This document shows positions 18,013 to 27,437 of a DNA stretch of 64,000 nt, one piece after another. The position numbers and the translations under genes are program-made. Position 1 is the stretch's first letter. Each line of letters begins with the position of its first letter. The notes under the pieces were generated by a model, which was given only the letters and a program-made list of their open reading frames with translations, searched no databases and had not been told where the DNA came from. The DNA is from Psychrobacter sp. 28M-43 (lineage in GTDB: Bacteria; Pseudomonadota; Gammaproteobacteria; Pseudomonadales; Moraxellaceae), in NCBI RefSeq assembly GCF_014770435.1, contig NZ_CP061739.1, forward strand, positions 310,001 through 374,000. The letters run 5' to 3'.

Positions 18013-18337
18013 ACCCAATTTATCTTTATCAGTAATATCTAATTATTGCTAATATATTTCCTTAACGCTATATTGTTATAGATATGTATATTAATTTTTT
18101 GCTATGAGCTAAATGTCTAAGCAGTTTTTTGGCGGACTAATATATGAGTGAAGGAGGCCAGAAAGCGCCTGTAGTCATTTCTACATGATGTTTATTAGAT
18201 ATCGTGGAATGAAAATTGCATGTTATTAAATAAATATATGTAGAAAATCATGGTAGTAAGGCAACAATATAAGATACTCGTAATCAATATGCCATAAATA
18301 AAAGACAGATAATCGCAGTTTTAAATAGGAACACGGT
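18013..18337 (+). other. Intergenic region upstream of the minor pilin operon
   Basis: 325 AT-rich bases that should hold the promoter of the fimU-pilVWXY1E operon. I looked for a sigma-54 pattern like the ones upstream of pilA and found none. AGGA at 18327-18330 is the ribosome site for the GTG start at 18338. Confidence 0.4.
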
Positions 18338-18856
18338 GTGAATGCATCTTTGAACACTCTACTACCTAAGCTGAAGAACGTAAGCTCAGGTTTTACCTTA
18401 ATTGAATTGATGGTAACCATTGCTGTTCTTGCCATTATTGTGAGTATTGCAGCGCCTAGTATTAGTACTCAACTTGCTAATCAGCGTGTGAAGTCGACTA
18501 CTTCCATAATAGAAAGCGCACTAAAAGAAGCTAAAGCTGAAAGTATTATTAAACGGCAAAATACTAGTGTTATTTATAACAATACTGCTAATCCTAGAAC
18601 GATCACTGTGCAAAATAGCAGTGGTACATTACTTACTTATAATATAAATGACAGAAACACGGTGACGATCACGACTATGGGTAGTACTCCAGTTGCTATA
18701 ACTACAGTTACCTTTCAACCAAACAAGGTCATTGCTAGCGATGAAAGTATTATGTATACCATTTGCGATACTGGCTCAAGCAATATTATACCTAGGCAAG
18801 TAAGTGTTAATAAGATTGCCAATATTAGTACTACAAACTCCGGAAGCTGCTCATGA
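18338..18856 (+). CDS. fimU: Minor type IV pilin, FimU/FimT (GspH) type
   Basis: First gene of the minor pilin operon; such proteins prime pilus assembly at the tip complex. A prepilin signature [25 protein letters not shown] is preceded by a 21-residue leader. GspH/FimT-like features follow, with a helix then a beta-rich Thr/Ser/Asn-rich globular part and two Cys near the C-terminus. The GTG start is supported by AGGA 7 bases before it. The stop overlaps the pilV ATG, indicating translational coupling. Whether to call it FimU or FimT is a matter of convention; the place in the operon favours FimU. Confidence 0.85.
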   Translation: MNASLNTLLPKLKNVSSGFTLIELMVTIAVLAIIVSIAAPSISTQLANQRVKSTTSIIESALKEAKAESIIKRQNTSVIYNNTANPRTITVQNSSGTLLTYNINDRNTVTITTMGSTPVAITTVTFQPNKVIASDESIMYTICDTGSSNIIPRQVSVNKIANISTTNSGSCS

Positions 18857-19443
18857 TTACTAAGTCTAGACAAGTAGGTGTAGGGCTAATAGAAGTTATG
18901 ATTGCATTGCTATTGCTGAGTATCGCGGTGCTTGGCTATAGTGCACTGCAAGGACAAGCTATCAAGGTCACTAATGAATCCTTTGAACGCTCTCAGTCAT
19001 TGGTAATGATGCGAAACATTGCAGAAAGAATACATTCAAATCCTTTTTCTATTAAAACTTATGAAAACGAAATTAATAAAACATCTTCTATTACTGCGCC
19101 TACTACACAATGTGGCTTAAATGGTGTAGCAGTGACTAAGCTTTGTACAGCAACAGAACTTGCAGTAGCCGAAAGTTATAGGATCAAGTTAGATTTACAG
19201 AGTTATGATTTTCAGATACAGATGCATCCTTGCCCTAATACTGGTGGCATAGGAACTGATGCAGCCACTAATATTATGTACTCATATTGTTTGATATCAG
19301 CTTGGGGGGAAACGACACCTACTATTGGTACAGATGATGAGACTGACTGTTTGACGGAAAGAGTGGTCGATGATAAAGATAAGACGGTAGTGGCTGGTGG
19401 TAATTATTACGCCAGAGCGACGTGTATGATGATGGAAATATAA
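18853..19443 (+). CDS. pilV: Minor type IV pilin PilV
   Basis: The prepilin N-terminus QVGVGLIEVMIALLLLSIAVLG is the PilV type, with Leu in place of Phe-Thr-Leu at the cleavage site (G|LIEVMIALL). At 196 residues the protein has four or more cysteines in the globular part (CGLNG, LCTATE, HPCPN, YCLIS, DCLTE, ATCMM). It overlaps fimU by 4 bases and is separated from pilW by one base, so it is part of one translational unit. Confidence 0.88.
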   Translation: MITKSRQVGVGLIEVMIALLLLSIAVLGYSALQGQAIKVTNESFERSQSLVMMRNIAERIHSNPFSIKTYENEINKTSSITAPTTQCGLNGVAVTKLCTATELAVAESYRIKLDLQSYDFQIQMHPCPNTGGIGTDAATNIMYSYCLISAWGETTPTIGTDDETDCLTERVVDDKDKTVVAGGNYYARATCMMMEI

Positions 19444-19444
19444 T

Positions 19445-20554
19445 ATGAATCCACAACATCGAGACTATCCACAATCAGCTGTGCCGAGTAATAGCACACT
19501 TACTTTGCATACTGTAACTTTTAATAGAGTAAAGGGATTTACGCTAGTAGAGTTGATGATTGCTTTGGTACTTGGTCTATTGATATCAGCTGCTGCATTG
19601 CAGATTTTTTATACCAGCTCGGTGAATAGTCGTCGTCAAGAAGCCAGCTCACAAATTCAAGATAATGCTATCTTTGGTTTTTCGCAAATACAGCAGCATT
19701 TAAGACGAGCGAACTATGGTGCTAAATCAACCAGTGCTTATGATGAGTTTTTTATGAATCATTTAACGCCGCAAGGTGGATTAGTGCTGACTGCACCAAG
19801 TGGTACTGGTACGCCAGTCAGTTGGTTACAGGGTAATCTATCTGGATTGGTATTGAATGGTAAGGCTGTTCCAGCAGCTTTATTATCAAGTAATGCGTCT
19901 GGCAATAGCATAAGTAACATAGATGGTATTACTAATAGCGATCAGTTAACGATTCAGTATAGGTCGGATAGAACTGGTACTTTTGACTGTGAGGGTACTG
20001 CAATACCAGAAGGGTTTTATGTGATCGAGCGATACTTTGTACGGATGGATACTACAGTTACACCCAATGCTCCTGGATTGGCTTGTGCATCGGCTATTTA
20101 TGATTATGATGAGTCAGTTGCTGGAAGCCCAACTGGTATGGATATAAAAGAATACATCGTGCCAGGTGAGACAGCTGGGACAGCTAATAATCTAGCAGGT
20201 ACAGGTACTATTATTATACCTAACGTTGATTACTTTAGAGCGAAGCTAGGTATATCTTCAAGTAGAGATTTTGCTACAGACCCTCAAAATTTAGACATTG
20301 CCTATATACCAATTCCCACCACTACAAACCTTACAACAGCCCTTAGTGCTAAACGTATCGTTAGCCTACAAATTGGTATATTAGCCCGTTCAGACAATCC
20401 GACAGCGACTCCGCAAACAAATAGTGAGTTGGCATTTACAGTTCTTGATAAATCTAATGTGAAACTTAATAGTGCTGCTGTCAATGGGCCGACATATTTA
20501 CGTAATGTCTATGAAACTACAGTGCTATTACGTAATGCTAGAGGGGGGTTGTGA
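19445..20554 (+). CDS. pilW: Minor type IV pilin PilW
   Basis: The prepilin segment GFTLVELMIALVLGLLISAAALQIFY after a 30-residue leader is diagnostic of PilW. The 369-residue length is usual for PilW, and the C-terminal end RNVYETTVLLRNARGGL is typical. The leader is longer than average. The stop overlaps the start of pilX, which indicates coupling. PilW links the minor pilin complex with PilX and PilY1. Confidence 0.9.
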   Translation: MNPQHRDYPQSAVPSNSTLTLHTVTFNRVKGFTLVELMIALVLGLLISAAALQIFYTSSVNSRRQEASSQIQDNAIFGFSQIQQHLRRANYGAKSTSAYDEFFMNHLTPQGGLVLTAPSGTGTPVSWLQGNLSGLVLNGKAVPAALLSSNASGNSISNIDGITNSDQLTIQYRSDRTGTFDCEGTAIPEGFYVIERYFVRMDTTVTPNAPGLACASAIYDYDESVAGSPTGMDIKEYIVPGETAGTANNLAGTGTIIIPNVDYFRAKLGISSSRDFATDPQNLDIAYIPIPTTTNLTTALSAKRIVSLQIGILARSDNPTATPQTNSELAFTVLDKSNVKLNSAAVNGPTYLRNVYETTVLLRNARGGL

Positions 20555-21357
20555 TGAGATCTAAATCTATAAATAATTCTAAATTATCAACCAGTTTATC
20601 CAGACAAACTGGTGCAGTATTAATCGTAGTATTGTTAGTACTTATTTTAATTATGATAGTAGGGGCGATTGCTGTCAGACAAAGCACTACGGACTTAAAG
20701 GTGGCAACAGCCGACCAAGTCAATAAACTTCTGTTTCAGGCCAATGATGCTGCTTTACTAAAAGTTGAAAAAGAGGATCGTATCTTGAGTGCTGCTAGCC
20801 GTGAGAAGAATGATACTCTAAAGGGTTATATGTCTAGTGGCGAACGTGAAGGTCACAAAGTCAGTTTTTGCGTTAGACCACGCAGTACTAAGCTATTTAG
20901 TATCCTTGAAATAAGTGAGGTGGATCGTAACAACGCCTTATTGACCTCTAAAAATAACGGTTATTGTAATCCTGACGATAGTAATGACTATGTCAGTGAA
21001 GGTCGCGTGATTACTCAAATGACTTTTGTTCGACCTGAAAGTACGAGTATATTTTCTCAAGAAGGCTCAGGTACCTCGTCAAACGATGTTGAACCTTCTA
21101 CAACAGGGGTCAATGCAGCTATTGGCTGTACTACTTTTATAGGCTACGTAACTTCGGTTATACCTGCATTATCTAGCGCGCCATTAGGAAATGCTGCGAG
21201 CAAAGATACTACTTCTATAGCAGGTTGTTTTAAACAACCGCGTACTGGGACTGATACTGTAGATAGCTGCTTAACTGCACTAAGTGTTCCGTATCAAACG
21301 CAACAGCAGACTTATATAAACCAGCCTGTTGGCGTTACCTGTGTATCTGGAAGCTAA
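20554..21357 (+). CDS. pilX: Minor type IV pilin-like assembly protein PilX
   Basis: PilX_N-type membrane segment QTGAVLIVVLLVLILIMIVGAIAVRQS near the N-terminus, which lacks the canonical Phe-Thr-Leu but keeps Gly before the helix. A globular Ser/Thr-rich region with several cysteines follows. ATG 20554 is preferred over GTG 20551 because GAGG (20541-20544) is better spaced. It is coupled to pilW by overlap and stands 82 bp before pilY1. Confidence 0.85.
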   Translation: MRSKSINNSKLSTSLSRQTGAVLIVVLLVLILIMIVGAIAVRQSTTDLKVATADQVNKLLFQANDAALLKVEKEDRILSAASREKNDTLKGYMSSGEREGHKVSFCVRPRSTKLFSILEISEVDRNNALLTSKNNGYCNPDDSNDYVSEGRVITQMTFVRPESTSIFSQEGSGTSSNDVEPSTTGVNAAIGCTTFIGYVTSVIPALSSAPLGNAASKDTTSIAGCFKQPRTGTDTVDSCLTALSVPYQTQQQTYINQPVGVTCVSGS

Positions 21358-21439
21358 GAATATAATTTTTCAACTTGTCGTAGCAATATATAACAGTACC
21401 AGTTTATTTATAACAGTAATTAGTATATGGGTGGTTATT

Positions 21440-24400
21440 ATGAAAGTTCCGAACAGAATCAAAGTTAATAAGGCCCATCCTATTACTACAGGTTGGTCTC
21501 TAAAATTACTATCGACTGTAGTATTAGGCTGCATGGCTAGTAGTGCAGGTCATACGACGGATCTGGAGATATATCAAGGAGCTACTTACGGTAACGCTTC
21601 TATTATGATGATGCTCGATAACTCAGGAAGTATGGATACAAGAAGTATTCGCAATGATTATTCAGCTGTCTCTTCTAGTGATGGTACCACTTCGGGAAAG
21701 CTAACTCAGGATCTTTACGATGATAAAGGTGTAAAAACAAATGAGTCTTATGAGTATGATGTAACTTATGTAAAAAAAGGCACTACAAAATACTACGACC
21801 GTATGTCACGTCTAAAAATGGCGCTTATGCCAATGTTTGCCAACCCGAAGAGTAATACCGCCTTTGGTGAGAATGTCGATTTAAGTAAATATAGAATAGG
21901 ACTGGGTAGCTTCTATATTAGTTCTGGAAAAAATGGCGGTAAGATTATTAATCCAGTGTTAGATTTGACTTTAGACAATCGAAGAAAGTTACTTGCGACA
22001 GTTAAGTCTCTGAGTGCCAGTACTAATACGCCTACTGCTGATGCCTATGCTGAAGCAGGTGCCTATATGCTCGGGACTAACACGCAGAAAACAGAGACTG
22101 AAACAGTCTATACACCAGTAGGTGCTGTAGAGCATCGCAGTAATAATAATAAGAAATACTATTTGTACAATTGTTCTAACGTTAGCTCAACCACGTTTAC
22201 GTATAATAGTAATACACATTTCTACTGTAATAATTTATCTAACATTGGGCCTAACGGTGGTGCTAAAGATCTCTCAGAACTTAAATTGAGCGACTTAGGA
22301 GCTTATGATTCAAGTAAAAATATAACAATATCCAGCGACAATGGAACGTTAACTTATTACTATCGCGCACAGACAAGAGAGGTCGTATCCAATTCAGCAA
22401 GTGGCTTTTCGCAATCTTCTGATGATACTAAAGTAAAGCCAGAGTTATCGAAGTACGATTCTCCTATCAAGGGTGAAGCCAATCAGTGTGATGGGTATGG
22501 CGTTTATTTTCTAACGGATGGCGAGCCTAATACATCAACTACTGATACTATTAACCTGATGGAAAATAGCTTGGCGGGTAGCTCGTTAAGTATGGGCAGT
22601 TCATGTGACTCTGGTTTGACCAGTACAGGCACTACATTCAAGGCAGCTTCTAGATGGGAGTGTATTGGTGAATATTCTAAAAACTTATATAACAAAAGCA
22701 ACCCTAAAAGTACTCTTATTGCGACGGCAACGGTTGGCTTTGGTAGTGTATTCAAGCAACTCACAGATAAAGGAAAAATCACTAGAAATATTACTCGACC
22801 TAGTGGTGTTGTGGAGAAGGTAGAAGTTTATCAATGTGATGCTGACGGTATTGGTCAAGATGCCAAGAATCTATGTAAACTTGGCGAAAAAGGCGAAGGC
22901 TATGGTAATGGTGGCTTCTATTACACCGAAGAGCCAAAAGATATTGCCAACAGTGTTAGAAAGTTTATTGAGGATGTTAGTACTGCGGAAATTGATCCAA
23001 TATCAGCAGGCACAATGTCGGTACCGCTTGATAGTCTAGGGGGGCTAGAATCTCGTCAATTCGCCTACTTACCTATTCTTGAGCCGATTCCTAAATCACC
23101 ATTGTTATGGAAAGGTAATCTAAAGAAATATAAAGTCAAAAACTCTACTTTGCTTGGTGGTGACAACAAATTCGTCTTTTCTGATAGCAGTGGCCTGTTT
23201 GCAAAAAACACTCATGACTTATGGAATACAATCACTGATACCAGTCGTCTTGATACCGCGAGACCTGATGGCGGTGCGCCGCAAATCGGTGGTGCTTATC
23301 AAAAAGTATTTGAAAACGCTACTACTGGTATAGGTAACAGAAACTTGTTTGTCGATAGTGGTGATAGCCTGGTCAATCTGAAAGTGGCTAATAACAAGCC
23401 AGTAAACTTTAATTCTTTATCGACAACATATAATGATAAGCAGAAAGTAGCTCTACTTAACTTTATGGGTTATAGCGAACCAGAAGAAGCGAAGATCAAA
23501 GATAACACAGCGCTCACGTCTACTCAAAATAAGGCATTAAAGAATATTGGCGGTGTTTTGCATTCTATACCGCAGCTTATTACCAAAGAAGTAGCGGTTG
23601 ATGCTACTGGCAAGTTCGATACCAGCAAGCGTAAAGATTATATTATCTATGGCTCTATGGACGGTGCGCTACATATGCTCGACGATAGTACGGGCAAAGA
23701 AACCTTTACTTTTGTACCAAAACAGATTCTTGATTTGCAACCTAAAGCACTCACTGGTAGTGGTTCTGCAGAAGATGGTAGTTATCCATACGGTGTCGAT
23801 GCCCCTTGGTTAACTTATGCCTCTTATACTACTAAGTCTACTACTACAGGTACCGGTGCTGCCGCAACAACTGTCAATACTTACGAATCTGATCAAAGCT
23901 TTGCATTAGGTGGTTTGCGGATGGGCGGTTCTATGTATTATGCGTTAGACGTCTCAAACTTCGAAAGTCCTAAAATAATCTATAGTGTGGGTTCGAATTA
24001 CGCTAATCGCTTAAAAAAACTTAGTACAGATATAAGTGGTGTCAAAAATGGTGTTAGTGCTATTACTAGTAGCGCAGCTGCATCTGCCGACCAAAAAGCC
24101 TATGCTCGTATGGGGCAAACATGGGGTAAGCCCGCTCTTGGCTATGTCAAAAGTGGCGGCAAACGTGTCATGGTTAGCTTTTTACCTGGTGGCTATGATG
24201 CTTGCTATGAGAATCCAACGTTTAAGTTAGATACCAGTTATCCGGATGATACTCAATGTAGCAATAAAGACGTTGCCCAGGGCAACAGCATTTATATGGT
24301 ACAAGTAGGTGAGGTCATAACCGAAGCCAATAATGAAGAAAAAGTAGATACTTCAAAAAACAATGGTAACTTATTATGGTGGGCAAGTAATAGCGGTATT

Positions 24401-25513
24401 GGTAGTAACAGTACTTCTCGCTCTGCTTCATTACAATACTCGAAGGCAGATGACCTTAAGCATAGTGTTGTCACTCAGATTAGAACTCTAGATCGTAATT
24501 ATGATGGTCTAATAGATCATATTTATTTTGCTGACTTGGGTGGTCAAGTATGGCGAGCAGATATCAATAACAATGCTGATACTGATAATTTCAAAGTAGA
24601 CCGGGTAGTAAAAATATTAGATGTCAGTGATCAAGTTGGTACTGGTGATGCACCGCCGCGCATTTATGAGCGTCCGCTGATTACTTTCTATAACGGCAAG
24701 TATGCTTATAAAGATGCAGCTAATGCAACAGGTAATGCCAGTGGCGTACAAGCTATGGTAACAGTAGGGACGGGAGATCGCAGTAATCCAGTAACCGCAA
24801 CCAGAAATATGCCTGACGCTCTATACAATATTATCGATAAGGATGTTACCCGTAGCGATTTATTCTATTATGGAACTGGTACAGCAACGACGATTAGCAT
24901 GCGTACACCTGTAAACAAGGTTGGAGTTGCATCAGATGAAAATAACAAACTACAAAAACTGACGTTCTCAGCTACAGATATTGGTTCAAATGGTATTAAG
25001 CAAAATATGCAGAACAATGCGGTCCAAGGATGGTATATGCCATTTAACACTTGGCTAAACGAGACGACACAAACTACTGGTCCTTACAAAATAAAAATGT
25101 TTAATGAACCCGATGCATTAGCTGGAGTATTAGTGTCCTCCTCATACAACCCTGACAAAGGACAAGTGATCCAAGCATGTAGTGCTGGTGTTAAAGGTGA
25201 GACTCAACGTGAACGTACTTGCTTGCCTTATGGTGCTTGCCTAGATGGCACAGGTAATGATGTACTGACCAGTCGCTCTACGTTTAATGCAGGTTCAGGG
25301 ATTGTCGATAATATTGTAACTCAGTTTAATGATACTAGTATTTTTAGCGGACTAGTTAATCGATGTGAAGGTAACTCTTGTACGCCTACACTTATTTGTC
25401 CAAATGGCAACTGTGATCTTGTACCGCCTACTTGTACGGGTCCTACTTGTAGTCCTCTAGATGGTTTTAATACTGACAAACGTATTAATCCACTCAGTTG
25501 GATTGAGCATTGA
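21440..25513 (+). CDS. pilY1: Type IV pilus tip adhesin/assembly protein PilY1
   Basis: PilY1 is a large secreted protein that works with minor pilins in pilus extension and surface sensing. The start is ATG 21440 with GGGTGG upstream; residues before it in the longer frame are not protein-like. A signal peptide is followed by a von Willebrand A-type domain with a metal site (MLDNSGSMD and FLTDGEPN). The C-terminal half is the PilY1 beta-propeller, for example KDYIIYGSMDGALHMLDDSTG and a calcium-binding loop DRNYDGLIDHIYFADLGG. At 1357 residues it is longer than the P. aeruginosa protein (about 1160). The last 60 residues are Cys/Pro/Gly-rich. It sits two bases upstream of the next pilin gene. 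Confidence 0.93.
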   Translation: MKVPNRIKVNKAHPITTGWSLKLLSTVVLGCMASSAGHTTDLEIYQGATYGNASIMMMLDNSGSMDTRSIRNDYSAVSSSDGTTSGKLTQDLYDDKGVKTNESYEYDVTYVKKGTTKYYDRMSRLKMALMPMFANPKSNTAFGENVDLSKYRIGLGSFYISSGKNGGKIINPVLDLTLDNRRKLLATVKSLSASTNTPTADAYAEAGAYMLGTNTQKTETETVYTPVGAVEHRSNNNKKYYLYNCSNVSSTTFTYNSNTHFYCNNLSNIGPNGGAKDLSELKLSDLGAYDSSKNITISSDNGTLTYYYRAQTREVVSNSASGFSQSSDDTKVKPELSKYDSPIKGEANQCDGYGVYFLTDGEPNTSTTDTINLMENSLAGSSLSMGSSCDSGLTSTGTTFKAASRWECIGEYSKNLYNKSNPKSTLIATATVGFGSVFKQLTDKGKITRNITRPSGVVEKVEVYQCDADGIGQDAKNLCKLGEKGEGYGNGGFYYTEEPKDIANSVRKFIEDVSTAEIDPISAGTMSVPLDSLGGLESRQFAYLPILEPIPKSPLLWKGNLKKYKVKNSTLLGGDNKFVFSDSSGLFAKNTHDLWNTITDTSRLDTARPDGGAPQIGGAYQKVFENATTGIGNRNLFVDSGDSLVNLKVANNKPVNFNSLSTTYNDKQKVALLNFMGYSEPEEAKIKDNTALTSTQNKALKNIGGVLHSIPQLITKEVAVDATGKFDTSKRKDYIIYGSMDGALHMLDDSTGKETFTFVPKQILDLQPKALTGSGSAEDGSYPYGVDAPWLTYASYTTKSTTTGTGAAATTVNTYESDQSFALGGLRMGGSMYYALDVSNFESPKIIYSVGSNYANRLKKLSTDISGVKNGVSAITSSAAASADQKAYARMGQTWGKPALGYVKSGGKRVMVSFLPGGYDACYENPTFKLDTSYPDDTQCSNKDVAQGNSIYMVQVGEVITEANNEEKVDTSKNNGNLLWWASNSGIGSNSTSRSASLQYSKADDLKHSVVTQIRTLDRNYDGLIDHIYFADLGGQVWRADINNNADTDNFKVDRVVKILDVSDQVGTGDAPPRIYERPLITFYNGKYAYKDAANATGNASGVQAMVTVGTGDRSNPVTATRNMPDALYNIIDKDVTRSDLFYYGTGTATTISMRTPVNKVGVASDENNKLQKLTFSATDIGSNGIKQNMQNNAVQGWYMPFNTWLNETTQTTGPYKIKMFNEPDALAGVLVSSSYNPDKGQVIQACSAGVKGETQRERTCLPYGACLDGTGNDVLTSRSTFNAGSGIVDNIVTQFNDTSIFSGLVNRCEGNSCTPTLICPNGNCDLVPPTCTGPTCSPLDGFNTDKRINPLSWIEH

Positions 25514-25514
25514 T

Positions 25515-26021
25515 ATGTCTCATTTATTAAACCATAAGGCTACGAAACAAGTAGGCTTTACTCTTATAGAGTTGATGATTGTTATAGCTATGGTTGGTAT
25601 TTTAGCCGCTATTGCGATACCGAGCTATCGTGCCTATATCATTCGTAATGCTGAAGCAGATGTACAGCGTAAAATGCTGTCACTCTCTAACGAACTTGAG
25701 CAATGGCGAGCTAAAGCATTAACTTATAAAGGTTTTAAGCCTCGATCAGATAGTATCGCGGATAATACTGGAGCGATCAACCAACCTACTAATAATCCAC
25801 GCTATATTATTAGGCTTGGACATACTACAGGTAGTACGCCAACATTTAGTACATTACATGAAGGAAGCGCGCGTGCTACAAACTGGGTAATGATGGCGAC
25901 ACCAGTCGATCTTACAGGTGCGAGCAGCTTTAAGATTACCAGCCAAGGTGTACGCTGTGCCAACAATATAAGTTTTGATATTGCGAGTAATAATTGCGGG
26001 ATAGGGGGGACAACATGGTAA
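25515..26021 (+). CDS. pilE: Minor type IV pilin, PilE type (first copy)
   Basis: ATG 25515 lies one base after the pilY1 stop. The leader [14 protein letters not shown] is cut before [25 protein letters not shown]. The globular domain ends with a short Cys-bounded region (GVRCANN to NNCGIGG), giving a small C-terminal disulfide loop. 168 residues. It overlaps the next pilin gene by 7 bases. Two PilE-like genes in tandem are present and their relative roles are not clear from sequence. Confidence 0.87.
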   Translation: MSHLLNHKATKQVGFTLIELMIVIAMVGILAAIAIPSYRAYIIRNAEADVQRKMLSLSNELEQWRAKALTYKGFKPRSDSIADNTGAINQPTNNPRYIIRLGHTTGSTPTFSTLHEGSARATNWVMMATPVDLTGASSFKITSQGVRCANNISFDIASNNCGIGGTTW

Positions 26022-26551
26022 CAATCAATGGGTCGGTTAGCACAGCAATATCCTCTGGGTCTTTTTCAAAGCAAGCTGGCTTTACACTTATAGAGTTAAT
26101 GATCGTCGTTGCTATCATAGGGGTATTGGCAGCTATAGCGTATCCTAGTTACCAAGGGTATGTAGAAAGGACCAATCGTGCGGATATGATGAGTGAAATG
26201 CAACAGATTGCCAGTCGTATTGAGTCAAGCAAGGTCAACTATAAGCGCTATGATAGGATACCACTCTCGTCTATATTTTTGGATACTCCTGCTACAAATG
26301 GCAGTGTAAGTTTCCCTAATTCGGGAACGGCGCTTTATACAGTTACAGCAGGTACAGGAACGTGGGGAGAGGTAGACTGGACGACAAGCACTGGTACATT
26401 AGCAGGACGTGATTGGACTATTATAGCAATACCAGTTACCGGTCGACGTATGGCAAATGATGGTAGTCTGACTTTGGATGACCGAGGTATTAAATGCCGA
26501 ATTATAGGAACTACAGAAAAATGTGGCAAAGATAATGAATGGAGTAAATAA
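26015..26551 (+). CDS. pilE: Minor type IV pilin, PilE type (second copy)
   Basis: ATG 26015 lies inside the end of the preceding gene, with AGGGGGG (26002-26008) as ribosome site. The segment [40 protein letters not shown] is the PilE pattern. The C-terminal [11 protein letters not shown] loop has two cysteines. 178 residues. It is the last gene of the minor pilin operon; no clear terminator follows. Confidence 0.87.
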   Translation: MVTINGSVSTAISSGSFSKQAGFTLIELMIVVAIIGVLAAIAYPSYQGYVERTNRADMMSEMQQIASRIESSKVNYKRYDRIPLSSIFLDTPATNGSVSFPNSGTALYTVTAGTGTWGEVDWTTSTGTLAGRDWTIIAIPVTGRRMANDGSLTLDDRGIKCRIIGTTEKCGKDNEWSK

Positions 26552-26762
26552 TATTTAAGTTTTACTAAACAATAAACTGACAAAAAATGTCATCATACTT
26601 ACGGTAAATAATTACAATTTACATGAACTGACAATTTTTAGTAATTTAGTAGTGATATTTACACAGATAGTTATCAAATACCAAAAATATAAGCATCTAT
26701 ATAGTATAGGTATCAATAAAAAACATATTGTTTATAATAATAATTAGGTTAACGATAATAAG

Positions 26763-26779
26763 TTGGCACGTTACCTGCA
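26763..26779 (+). promoter_or_regulatory. Sigma-54 (RpoN) promoter of pilA
   Basis: TTGGCACGTTACCTGCA matches the -24/-12 consensus (TGGCAC-N5-TTGCA). The GG (26765-26766) and GC (26777-26778) are exactly 10 bases apart. Transcription should start near 26790, leaving about 130 bases of 5' leader. pilA of P. aeruginosa is known to be RpoN and PilSR dependent; pilSR is not in this window. The rest of the 368-bp gap is AT-rich without other recognisable features. Confidence 0.82.
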
Positions 26780-26919
26780 ACAATAATAGTACGAAGGTTA
26801 GATGAGTAAATTAAATAACTACTCAAACTAACAACTCCATATCTATAATAGATGGCAGATGGTGATACCAAATAGCGTATCAACCGACTTGTTATCGTCT
26901 TACTCCAAAGGACATATCT

Positions 26920-27363
26920 ATGAACGCTCAAAAAGGTTTTACCCTAATCGAACTAATGATCGTTATCGCTATTATCGGTATCTTGGCTGCGATCGCTATT
27001 CCTGCTTATCAAGGCTATACCGCTAAATCACAAGTAGCTGCGGGATTAGCAGAGATTTCACCAGCGAAAACTAATGCTGAAGCAAAGTTGGCAGAGGGTA
27101 TTTCTGATACTCTTACTACCGCTGATCTTGGTATACAGGGTTCGACTAGCCGTTGCTCTGCAATTACATCTAGTGTAATAGCGACTGGCAAATCTACAAT
27201 TGCATGTACTTTAGTAGGTACTTCTTCCATTAATGGTGATACCATTCAATGGACTCGTGATGGAGATACAGACAGTGCAATTGGTGCGTGGACATGCTCA
27301 ACTAATGTTCCTGAAGAGTCAGCACCTAAATCTTGTACAGTTGGTCTTGTTACTCCTAGCTAA
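26920..27363 (+). CDS. pilA: Major type IV pilin PilA
   Basis: Structural subunit of type IV pili, used in twitching and DNA uptake. It has a classic short leader MNAQKG then [33 protein letters not shown]. The 147-residue protein has four cysteines (SRCSA, IACTL, WTCST, KSCTV), enough for two disulfides. It ends in a serine (VTPS), the residue glycosylated by TfpO-type enzymes in group I pilins. AAAGGA precedes the ATG. It lies behind its own sigma-54 promoter and a strong terminator separates it from the glycosylation gene downstream. Confidence 0.95.
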   Translation: MNAQKGFTLIELMIVIAIIGILAAIAIPAYQGYTAKSQVAAGLAEISPAKTNAEAKLAEGISDTLTTADLGIQGSTSRCSAITSSVIATGKSTIACTLVGTSSINGDTIQWTRDGDTDSAIGAWTCSTNVPEESAPKSCTVGLVTPS

Positions 27364-27386
27364 TATTATAAGTTACAACAATCATC

Positions 27387-27421
27387 AAAAAAGGGGAATA
27401 GCAATGCTGTTTTCCTTTTTT
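27387..27421. terminator. Long hairpin terminator between pilA and tfpO
   Basis: AAAAAAGGGGAATAGC (27387-27402) pairs with GCTGTTTTCCTTTTTT (27406-27421) over 16 bp, including three G-T wobbles, around a 3-base loop. The 3' arm itself ends in six Ts. tfpO starts 17 bases later, so its expression probably depends on read-through. Confidence 0.8.
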
Positions 27422-27437
27422 AGTATTTGGGATTTGT

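Noticed and set aside
21329..21439. Extended N-terminus of PilY1 from TTG 21329
   Set aside because: It overlaps pilX, has no ribosome site, and the signal peptide begins at ATG 21440.
26578..26592. TGACA/TGTCA small hairpin after the second pilE
   Set aside because: Only five base pairs and no T run; not enough for a terminator call.
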